A stretch of DNA of 64,000 bases from Wyeomyia smithii (lineage: Eukaryota; Arthropoda; Insecta; Diptera; Culicidae). The stretch spans positions 211,563,781 to 211,627,780 of the forward strand of contig NC_073695.1 of the NCBI RefSeq assembly GCF_029784165.1, given 5' to 3'. The first letter of the stretch is position 1. Every line of letters begins with the position of its first letter. Below, one piece after another: positions 54,210 to 64,000 of this stretch. A program made the translations under genes and the position numbers. The notes below the pieces were generated by a model that saw nothing but the letters and a program-made list of their open reading frames with translations, did not search any database and was not told where the DNA came from.

Positions 54210-57200
54210 ACTTACCTTACCAAACAGTCCCAAGCCGTGGTGTGGCCTTTGCTGTACGTAAGAGTCGTCTCCATTCCACTCGGTCCATGGCTGCAGTTCG
54301 CCAGCTCTGCAGTCTGCGTAGGGTCCACAGGTCGTCTTCCACCTGATCGATCCATCTTGCTAGCTGTGCACTTCTCCGTCTCGTCCCTGACGGATTGGTT
54401 TCAAGAACCATCTTTACCGGGCTGTCGTCGACATCCTTACAACATGCCCAGCCCACCGCAACCTGCCTATCTTAGCGGTGTGGACGATAGATGGCTCCCC
54501 AAGCAGCTCCTGCAGTTCGTGGTTCATTCGCCTTCTCCACACTCCGTTTTCCATCTGCAGTCCACCGAAGATGGTACGCAACACCTTCCGCTCGAAGACC
54601 GCAAGGGCGCGTTGGTCCTCCACAAGCATAGTCCATGTCTCATGCCCGTAGAGGTCTACCGGTCTGATCAGCGTCTTGTAGATGGTTAACTTGGTGCGGC
54701 GATGAATTCTACTCGATCGGAGCGTCCTCCGGAGACCAAAGTATGCACGATTTTCTACCATAATGCGCCGTTGAATTTCTCTGCTGGTATCGTTGACGGC
54801 AGTTACCAGTGAGCCCAGATACACGAACTCATCAACCACCTCGATTTCATCACCACCAATTTGAACTCGAGGTGGGAGGTTAGCACTGTCCTCTCGTGAA
54901 CCCCTTCCTTTCATGTACTTCGTCTTCGATGCAGTCCAATCCGTTTGGCTTCAGCCTTTAGTCCGATGTACGTATCCGCCATCTTCACAAAGGTCCGAGC
55001 CACAATGTCAATATCGTCGGCGAAACCAAACAGTTGAACCGACTTTTGGAATATCTTGCCACTCGTGTTAATCCCCGCTCTTCTAATGACACCTTCCAGG
55101 ACAATGTTAAACAGTAGGCACGAGAGACCATCACCTTGCCCTAGACCTCTTCGGGTTTCGAAGGGGCTCGAGAGTGCCCCTGAAACTCGAACTACACACA
55201 TCACTCGATCCATCGTCGCTTTAACCAACCGTGTCAGTTTGTCTGGAAATCCGTAGTCGTGCATAATTTGCCATAGCTTGTCCCGATCGATTGTGTCGTA
55301 CGCCGATTTAAAATCGATGAACAAGTGATGTGTGGGCACGTTATATTCGCGGCATTTCTGCATAACCTGCCGAACCGCGAATATCTGATCCGTGGTGGCG
55401 CGAGCACCCATAAATCCCGCCTGGTAGTGCCCCACGAACTGCTTCGCAAATGGTGATAGTCGACGGCAAAGTATTTGGGAGAGTACTTTGTAGGCGGCGT
55501 TCAACAGAGTGATTGCCCGGTAATTGCAGCACTCCAGTTTGTCGCCCTTTTTGTAGATGGGACACACAATACCCTCCATCCACTCCTCCGGTACTTGTTC
55601 TTCCTCCCAAACCTTGACAATGACCCAGTGCACGGCTCTAGCCAGTGTTTCACCACCGTATTTCAATAGCTCGCTGGGAAGTTGGTCCACTCCAGCAGCT
55701 TTATTGTTTTTCAGCCGACCAATCTCCTCTTCCACCTCCAGAAGATCGGGGGCTGGAATTCTGATGTCTTCTGCTCGTGCACCAAGATCAATCGCCATAC
55801 CGTCCTCGCGCTCTACTGCATCGCCGTTTAGATGCTCGTCGAAGTGCTGCCTCCACCTTTCGATCACCTCACACTCGTCTGTTAGGAGGTTGCCGTCCAA
55901 GCTCCTGCACATATCGGCTTGCGGCACAAAGCCTTTGCGGGAGCTGTTCAGCTTCTCGTAGAACTTTCGAGTGTCGTTAGCTTGGTACAGCTCTTCCATC
56001 GCTACGCGATCTCGGTCCTCTTGCTGGCGCTTCCTCCTTCGGAGGACCGAGTTTTGGCTGTTCCGTGCCTGTCGGTATCGTTCCACGTTCGCTCTCGTAC
56101 GGTGTTGCAGCATTCTCGCCCGTGCTGCATTCTTCTCCTCGACTAACCGTTTGCATTCGCCGTCAAACCAGTTATTTCTATGATTCGGGGCCCTTGTACC
56201 TAGTAGCGCTACTGCAGTGCTACCTATGGCGGATCGGATGCTTTTCCAGCCATCTTCAAGGGTAGCTGCGCCAAGCTGCTCTTCCGTAGGTAGCACTGCC
56301 TTCAGCTGCTGCGCGTATTCCTGTGCAGCCTCGGCGTCCCGCAGTTGCTCAATATTTGGTCGCGGCGTTCGACTTCGGCGGGTGTTATACACCGTCGATA
56401 GTTTTGAGCGCATGCACACAGCTACTAGGTAGTGGTCCGAATCTATATTCGCACTGTGGTAGGTGCGAACGTTGATGATGTCGGAGAAAAACCTGCCTTC
56501 GATTAAATCGTGGTCGGTTTGGTTCTCTGTCTGTTGGTCGGGTGATCTCCAGGTGGATTTGTGGATACCTTTGCGGGGGAAGAAGGGACTTCGGACTACC
56601 ATACCACGGGAGGCCGCAAAGTTTACGCACCGATGGCCGTAATCATTAGACACGGCATGCAGGCTAACTGGTCCGATTACCGGTCTGTACATTGCCTCCC
56701 GTCCTACCTTAGCATTCAAGTCCCCAATAACGATCTTCACGTCGCGTCGCGGGCAGCTATCGTAGACCTGCTTCAGCTGCGCGTAGAACGCTTCCTTCTC
56801 GTCGTCGGGTCTTCCTTCATGTGGGCAGTGCACGTTGATGATGCTGTAGTTGAAGAACCGGCCCTTTATCCTCAACTCGCACATCCTTGCGTTGATCGGC
56901 TGCCACCCTATCACGCGTTGGCACATCTTACCCAGTACTATGAAGCCGGTTCCCAGCTCGCTGGTGGCACCACAACTCTGGTAGAAAGTAGCCGCCCGGT
57001 GCCCGCTTTTCCATACCGTCTGTCCTGTCCAACAAAGTTCCTGCAGCGCTACGACTTCGAAGTTGCGTGGATGTAGCTCGTCATATATTATCCTGTCGCA
57101 TCCTGGAAAGCAGAGCGATTTGCAGTTCCATGTCCCAAGTTTCCAATCGTAGTCCTTATTTCGTTGCCTAGGTCCATGCCGATTGTTCCGATCCGTATTA

Positions 57201-57612
57201 TCTCTTACGTTGTTTGTAACATGTTGTTTTCCGGGGCGGCTCGTTGGGCCTGTCCCAACCCCCTGTCTCGCCAGGGGACCATCGTGTCGGCTCTGTTTAG
57301 AGTCCCACGCTGCCATCAGGACGTTGGTCAGCCGCTCCTAACATGGAGATCAGACGCTGTTTTGAGCCGCACCATCTTGGTGAACAGACGCTCGGGTTGG
57401 CGAAGCATTTCCTCTACCGCCGGAATATGGTTAACGCGCCAATGATTGCGTCGCACCTTCTCACTAAGCTATTGTCGGATGACAACATTGCCCAGGCAAC
57501 ACCAACCAGTTGTATCCATGTTTCATCCGACAGTCTAGTGTAATCATCAAATTCCAGGTTGTCAAATTCCAGGTTGTCAAATTCCAGGTTGTCAACTCAC
57601 CTTTTGATGCCC
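54210..57612 (-). mobile_element. RTE-clade non-LTR retrotransposon, nearly complete (3.4 kb)
   Basis: Minus-strand element with a 5' UTR (57317-57612) holding three copies of a 15-bp unit (CAAATTCCAGGTTGT), one long ORF, and a very short 3' end of GGTAAGGTAAGT type, as usual for RTE. Bounded by the perfect 14-bp duplication TGAAAAATAGAGTT. Only two frameshifts in the ORF; young. Confidence 0.92.
54217..57316 (-). pseudogene. RTE polyprotein: endonuclease and reverse transcriptase, two frameshifts
   Basis: From the ATG at 57314-57316, 801 codons are open to 54911: APE endonuclease at about residues 57-300 (LGTWN, LQELCW near 91, IGDLNAKVG near 197, DSDHYLV near 292), RT from about 560 (EEWMEGIVCPIYKKGDKLEC, HHLFIDFKSAYDTIDRDKLW near 663-682, GLGQGDGLSCLLFNIVLEGV, FADDIDIV at 765-772). 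A frameshift near 54920 is followed by KYMKGRGSRED to RMSTTAR (54914-54414), containing EFVYLGSLV and ERKVLRTIFGG. A second shift near 54430 leads to PVKMVLETNPSGTRRR and the stop at 54217. FADDIDIV and the lack of RNase H mark the RTE clade. Confidence 0.92.
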
Positions 57613-57626
57613 TGAAAAATAGAGTT
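57613..57626. repeat. Target-site duplication, right of the RTE LINE
   Basis: TGAAAAATAGAGTT, identical to 54196-54209. Confidence 0.92.
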
Positions 57627-58971
57627 GCAAATCACTCATTTTAAGATAAGTTTCGCAGCTTGCAACCAATCACAAGCGCGCTTTCCTTTCGCTTACTTTC
57701 GGCTGCTTGCTGGCTCCGTGGCAAGCAGACAGAGCGTTGCGATGTTCACTTCTGACTGGTTAGACCGCATAGCTTACTGCAGCGGTAACAGATAAAAGGA
57801 AAAAAATCTGTCCCCAAACCTCTAACAAGTAAATTTGAAATTAGTTTCTATTTTGGCCTTAAAAAGCGGTTTTCAGCGATTCTGAGCTTAATTTGCTGTT
57901 TATAAGTCATGACAGTTAAATAAAAGAAATAGATAGCAGTTTATTGGACCTTTTGGAAGGATTCCTTAAAAATATTTGCCAAAAATCGCTGAAAATATCA
58001 ACATTACTTGTTTTAGATTTTTTTTAACTTTTGAATAGCTATCGATAGAAGCGGCGGTGATCGCTTTTGTAATACTGGAAAACGTTGATTCACTCTGGAG
58101 AAAAACCTTTTTATAAAGTATTTGGAGTGTTAAATTTGTCGGGGTAGTCCTCTATCAATTTCTTAAACATCATTTTACAAACTCTAGGTGTCACCTTGCG
58201 TACAAAAATACATTGTTCGTTTTTAGCTTTCCACAAACTGAACCTCGAGCTTCAAAATGGCATCCGACACCAACTTTCGATTTCAAGGCGGAAATATTAA
58301 TGTTGGCGAGTGTTCAAATATTTTCATAAGCTTTTTACAGCCTCCTGACACTGGAAAACGCCATTTTGGATTTCAAGTTCTGCAGAAACTGGATTTCAAT
58401 ATAGCGTCATACATCTAGTTACTGTTGCTAAGCTTTATTTCAGTTCCAAAAATGCCAATATTGATTGGTATTTAGGAATTTCCTCCCTTTTTGAAAGGCT
58501 TATATTGAGGAATATATGATCGTATTTCACGGATTTCCCGAAACCTGAAGCAGGCATTCCAATGGTACAGTCTTTTTTTTAATGTCTTCTAAGGATATGT
58601 TTTCTGTTGTAGAACGTATTGGCAACAGAGAATTACATAAGGAAACGAAAAATGTACTCCGTGTGTCGATTCTGCGCTATTTGGAGAAAGTCTTCGGGAT
58701 TGCGATTGTAGAAAAGAGAAGAAGCTTCACACAAACAGCGTGTTTCGGTAACAGCTCGAATCCACCGGAGACATTTTTCCTCTATTTCTTATTTGCCTAT
58801 GATGGATGTCGTGTGAGGGCTGTTAAAAAGGGCTGTGGGAAGATGAAGCGTAAGACCTGCTTGGCACCTTACCGACAGGCTTCGTGCAAAGAAAAGCAAA
58901 CTCGGCAATAGAGCGGCTGTGCACTGAAGGATGTGTGTATCGCATACCGAATGTTATATACATTAGGGCGC
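57627..58971. other. Mostly unassigned; unrecognised 109-codon frame
   Basis: 57650-57800 is GC-richer (GGCTGCTTGCTGGCTCCGTG). 58240-58400 has GCCATTTTGGATTTCAA-type sequence related to 38160-38540. A plus frame at 58582-58911 (109 codons, starting MSSKDMFSVVERIGN) has moderate GC but matches no family I know; it could be an exon fragment or chance. Confidence 0.3.
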
Positions 58972-61625
58972 CAATCATCGTATTGAAAAAAGTGACCAGA
59001 AAATTTCAAAAAAAACCCTATTCAAATTGTTCGCCTGCTCAAAAAAACACCCTGTGCAAAATTTCAGCTCAATCGGTATTAAAATGTGGTGGCGCAAAGC
59101 AATTGAAGTTTGGCTTTTTTGAAAACCGAAAAATCACCCAAGGGGAGGGGGGGGGGGGTACGTGAAATTTCGGTTTTCGAAATTTTTCCTTTGATGCCAA
59201 ATGACTTAAAAATGCATGAAACGTCGAGAATTGGTGTCATCTGAAAAAATTATTTTGCAAAAATTTACTCTCTGGGACTTAGTCGTTTTTTCAATTGTGG
59301 AAGGCGGAGTTCGAAATGTTCAGAATTTATCTTTTGAAATTGATCACTAGTCTCTCGAAATAGCTTGTATAATGGTAAACACTATAACTAACATCGAATA
59401 CATTATGTTTCATTAGGGTGGTTCATTTATTCGACATAGGGTGGTTCATAATATTGTGTAAAAATGAGTATAAAATGAAAAAAATCACTTTTCACTGAAT
59501 ACCAATAGAAAAATTCCTGAAAATATAATATTTGTTATATCACTGTCGTTAGGGTGGCAATGTTGAATTGGAAAAATCATAAGTAAAATGGAAAATAATT
59601 ACAAAACAAATTTACAAAATGTATCAAACTACTCTGTGCAAAAAAAAATTATCTCAACCAAAATTAAGATTGTGTCTCGTGGAAAATGTTAAATGCTTTC
59701 ATGTCATTTGCAAAATCACACACGAGAGGTACATGGAATTTTAATATTTGAAAAATGTTTTCGATTCCAAGTGTCTTAAACTTTTAAATGAAACGGTGGA
59801 AACTGATGGAATATGTTATGTTCCTTTGTTTGAAAAATCTTCTCTCTAAGACACTTGCACTCGTCTTTCGAATGTTGTACCAGACAATTTATTCGTTTTA
59901 TTTACCACAATAATGTCCTTTGCCAACACTTGATTGAACACACAGTGCTCTGGCTTATATAATCGGACAAAAGACTGTATCGATGTTATTCAGTGATAAT
60001 GAGAGTATAGGGATCTCAATCAGATACGCAACACACTTGACTCGTTGTTTCTGGGTTTGCGTCGTTTTGATAGTTCGACCGTACATTTTCTGTCAAGTTT
60101 ACATCATCAGAACGTGAACGTGCCCATTGGCTGAAACTTTGCATAGACGTATTTATAGGCAAAAGATGCCATTTTGTGCTATTGGTATAATTTATTGAAA
60201 CACAACTCATTTTTGAAAAGCTATTGGAAAATGCTCTCTCGGATAGGTATTGATGATTGCAAAAATTTTTAGAGCCAACACAGTTCGTTTGAGCGGTGTG
60301 ACGTATTCGGCAAAGTTGTAGAAAATAGTTTTGTTTTTTTTTTAAATATAAACTCTGAAAACAAATTACTAACTGGAAAGAATTTTCACTTTCAGGAACA
60401 GAATATCAGTTGAAATTGAAGGCTGTGAATATCGATGTCAGCACGAACGAGCTGGAAATGAAATTACTTTCAGGTTTAATCGGTTGACAGTGGTAATACT
60501 GGCTACTGCGACTTCGCACGCGCTGTGTTGTTTTAGCGATATTCTTGTATTTGAGAATGTAGATGCTCATTTACTTCATAGGCTTTGTGCATTGGATTGG
60601 CTCAGATTAAATATATTCAACATGTTTCTAGACAATATTTTTTTTTATTGACATGATTTTCAATGAGAATTGACACGGGTGGCACTCAATATCAATCTCA
60701 ATCTGAGAGGATGAGAGTGCTGTTGTGTGATATTCATTTTGTAGTTTCGAAATTTCGCAGCTCTGCAACGAAACCGGCCATGGAGAAATCAGAAAAAAAA
60801 AGTTATAATTTTTAAATTTATTTTTTTTTCACAGAGTACATTTTTTTGGAGGAACGAAGTTATTATTTACGACTTTGCCAGATACACTATGCCAATCAAA
60901 TAAATCGTCGGCAAAGTTGTAAATAATATTTTGTCCTATCAAAAAAAATATGCCTTTTAAAAAAAATAATTGAAAATAATTTTTTTTTAAAAATATTTTT
61001 TTTTAAATGATAACTTATTTTTCTTGATTTCTAAATGATCGGACTGGTTTCATTGTTTTGGTAATCTTTCGTAGGTTTTATTGAAAAAATCAAGTTTTTA
61101 AAAAATGAGCCCTTTTAAATAATTAAATTTTAATCTTTCTTCTAACTTTTGAACGAATAATTTTTTGAGTGTAATTTTTTTTGGAAAGGCCGAATAATTA
61201 TCTACAACTTTGTCGAAGACGTCACACCAATCAAACGAACCGAAGTGCTATTTTTTATTTTATACTCGTTTTTCACAATATTATGAACCACCCTATGCCG
61301 AATAAATGAACCACCCTAATGAAACATAATGTATTCGATGCTAGTTATAGTGTATATCATTATACAAGCTACTTCGAGAGACTAGTGATCAATTTCAAAA
61401 GATAAATTCTAAACATTTAGAACTTCCCCTTCCACAATTGAAAAAACAACTAAGTCCCAGAGATTAAATTTTTGCAAAAAAATTTTTTTCAGATGACACC
61501 AATTCTCGAAGTTTCATGCATTTTTAAGTCATTTGGCATCAAAAAAAAAATTCGAAAAACCGAAATTTCACGTAACCCTCCCCCCCCCCTGGGGCGATTT
61601 TTCGGTTTTCAAAAAAACCAAACTT
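58972..61625. repeat. Tandem unit 1 (2.65 kb) with inverted ends
   Basis: Begins CAATCATCGTATTGAAAAAA. Contains left arm 59103-59481 and right arm 61252-61628, which are inverted copies (TTGAAGTTTGG, CATAATGTATTCGATG, GAACCACCCTA). The interior (59482-61251) is non-coding, with TGCATAGACGTATTTATAGG, GGTGTGACGTATTCGGCAAA and further inverted sub-repeats. It looks like a foldback DNA element plus about 130 bp of flank, duplicated together. Confidence 0.88.
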
Positions 61626-64000
61626 CAATCATCGTATTGAAAAAAGTGACCAGAAAATTTCAAAAAAAACCTATACAAATTGTTCGCCTGCTCAAAAAAA
61701 CACCCTGTGCAAAATTTCAGCTCAATCGGACTTAAAATGTGGTGGCGCAAAGCAATTGAAGTTTGGCTTTTTTGAAAACCGAAAAATCACCCAAGGGGAG
61801 GGGGGGGGTACGTGAAATTTCGGTTTTCGAAATTTTTTCTTTGATGCCAAATGACTTAAAAATGCATGAAACGTCGAGAATTGGTGTCATCTGAAAAAAT
61901 TTTTTTTGCAAAAAATTACTCTCTGGGACTTAGTCGTTTTTTCAATTGTGGAAGGCGGAGTTCGAAATGTTCAGAATTTATCTTTTGAAATTGATCACTA
62001 GTCTCTCGAAATAGCTTGTATAATGATAAACACTATAACTAACATCGAATACATTATGTTTCATTAGGGTGGTTCATTTATTCGACATAGGGTGGTTCAT
62101 AATATTGTGTAAAAATGAGTATAAAATGAAAAAAATCACTTTTCACTGAATACCAATAGAAAAATTCCTGAAAATATAATATTTGTTATATCACTGTCGT
62201 TAGGGTGGCAATGTTGAATTGGAAAACTCATAAGTAAAATGGAAAATAATTACAAAACAAATTTACAAAATGTATCAAACTGTCATTTGCAAAATCACAC
62301 ACGAGAGGTACATGGAATTTTAATATTTGAAAAATGTTTTCGATTCCAAGTGTCTTAAACTTTTAAATGAAACGGTGGAAACTGATGGAATATGTTATGT
62401 TCCTTTGTTTGAAAAATCTTCTCTCTAAGACACTTGCACTCGTCTTTCGAATGTTGTACCAGACAATTTATTCGTTTTATTTACCACAATAATGTCCTTT
62501 GCCAACACTTGATTGAACACACAGTGCTCTGGCTTATATAATCGGACAAAAGACTGTATCGATGTTATTCAGTGATAATGAGAGTATAGGGATCTCAATC
62601 AGATACGCAACACACTTGACTCGTTGTTTCTGGGTTTGCGTCGTTTTGATAGTTCGACCGTACATTTTCTGTCAAGTTTACATCATCAGAACGTGAACGT
62701 GCCCATTGGCTGAAACTTTGCATAGACGTATTTATAGGCAAAAGATGCCATTTTGTGCTATTGTTATAATTTATTGAAACACAACTCATTTTTGAAAAGC
62801 TATTGGAAAATGCTCTCTCGGATAGGTATTGATGATTGCAAAAATTTTTAGAGCCAACACAGTTCGTTTGAGCGGTGTGACGTATTCGGCAAAGTTGTAG
62901 AAAATAGTTTTGTTTTTTTTTTTTAAATATAAACTCTGAAAACAAATTACTAACTGGAAAGAATTTTCACTTTCAGGAACAGAATATCAGTTGAAATTGA
63001 AGGCTGTGAATATCGATGTCAGCACGAACGAGCTGGAAATGAAATTACTTTCAGGTTTAATCGGTTGACAGTGGTAATACTGGCTACTGCGATTTCGCAC
63101 GCGCTGTGTTGTTTTAGCGATATTCTTGTATTTGAGAATGTAGATGCTCATTTACTTCATAGGCTTTGTGCATTGGATTGGCTCAGATTAAATATATTCA
63201 ACATGTTTCTAGACAATATTTTTTTTTATTGACATGATTTTCAATGAGAATTGACACGGGTGGCACTCAATATCAATCTCAATCTGAGAGGATGAGAGTG
63301 CTGTTGTGTGATATTCATTTTGTAGTTTCGAAATTTCGCAGCTCTGCAACGAAACCGGCCATGGAGAAATCAGAAAAAAAGTTATAATTTTTAAATTTAT
63401 TTTTTTTTCACAGAGTACATTTTTTTGGAGGAACGAAGTTATTATTTACGACTTTGCCAGATACACTATGCCAATCAAATAAATCGTCGGCAAAGTTGTA
63501 AATAATATTTTGTCCTATCAAAAAAAATATGCCTTTTAAAAAAAATAATTGAAAATAATTTTTTTTTAAAAATATTTTTTTTTAAATGATAACTTATTTT
63601 TCTTGATTTCTAAATGATCGGACTGGTTTCATTGTTTTGGTAATCTTTCGTAGGTTTTATTGAAAAAATCAAGTTTTTAAAAAATGAGCCCTTTTAAATA
63701 ATTAAATTTTAATCTTTCTTCTAACTTTTGAACGAATAATTTTTTGAGTGTAATTTTTTTTGGAAAGGCCGAATAATTATCTACAACTTTGTCGAAGACG
63801 TCACACCAATCAAACGAACCGAAGTGCTATTTTTTATTTTATACTCGTTTTTCACAATATTATGAACCACCCTATGCCGAATAAATGAACCACCCTAATG
63901 AAACATAATGTATTCGATGCTAGTTATAGTGTATATCATTATACAAGCTACTTCGAGAGACTAGTGATCAATTTCAAAAGATAAATTCTAAACATTTAGA
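61626..64000. repeat. Tandem unit 2, cut by the window end
   Basis: Direct, near-identical repeat of unit 1, starting immediately after it. Relative to unit 1 it lacks about 72 bp (59631-59702) after GTATCAAACT, and differs by small indels in homopolymers. The window ends inside its right arm. Confidence 0.92.

Noticed and set aside
60016..60210. 64-codon minus frame conserved in both tandem units (second at 62595-62945)
   Set aside because: Conservation is explained by the recent duplication of the whole unit; the codons show no family resemblance.

Overview
The window is eukaryotic, AT-rich, gene-poor and full of transposons. It is most likely a large, repeat-rich dipteran genome, probably a mosquito. 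The evidence is the repeat repertoire: DD37E Tc1/mariner elements, Juan-like, RTE, I-clade, R1/LOA-like and CR1/Jockey-like non-LTR elements, Penelope-like fragments, and tRNA-derived SINEs including a Feilai-like piece. Insect-type 59-64 nt introns in the one host gene agree. The species cannot be fixed from sequence alone.

One host gene is well supported: a pantothenate kinase (fumble/PANK), which catalyses the first step of CoA synthesis. Five plus-strand coding exons (16099-16714, 17917-18388, 18448-18750, 18815-18950, 35645-35845) join with correct phases. They give a 369-residue PANK core from the ATG at 17919, or 493 residues if translation starts at the first in-frame ATG of the upstream exon (16345). 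The last intron is 16.7 kb long because transposons have piled into it.

Layout. 1-6600: old repeats, a terminal-inverted-repeat (TIR) element at 3252-4572 and a possible non-coding first exon near 6455-6573. 6600-16000: MITEs, Penelope-like fragments, a foldback element with a SINE in its end, degenerate DD37E and mariner copies, and a TIR element at 14935-15887. 16099-18950: PANK exons 1-4. 18951-35644: the giant intron, holding an R1/LOA-type LINE relic cut by a hAT-like MITE, a mariner relic cut by a SINE, a CR1/Jockey-like LINE and an almost intact 5.9-kb I-clade LINE, then a 1.9-kb foldback element. 35645-36440: last PANK exon and 3' UTR. 36440-54190: microsatellites, decayed repeats, pogo-like and Harbinger-like MITEs, a DD37E transposon, a Juan-like LINE fragment, and three GC-richer islands (39440-40500, 45700-46090, 51390-52060) that look like 5' UTR or promoter sequence of genes outside the window. 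54210-57612: a nearly complete RTE LINE with a perfect 14-bp target-site duplication. 58972-64000: a head-to-tail duplication of a 2.65-kb unit whose ends are themselves inverted repeats.

The PANK gene works alone here. Everything else is mobile DNA whose insertion order can often be read from target-site duplications. No new multi-gene system was seen. The most informative material is the nested insertion history, two young LINEs, a set of precise MITEs, and several uncharacterised repeat families with unusual internal architecture.
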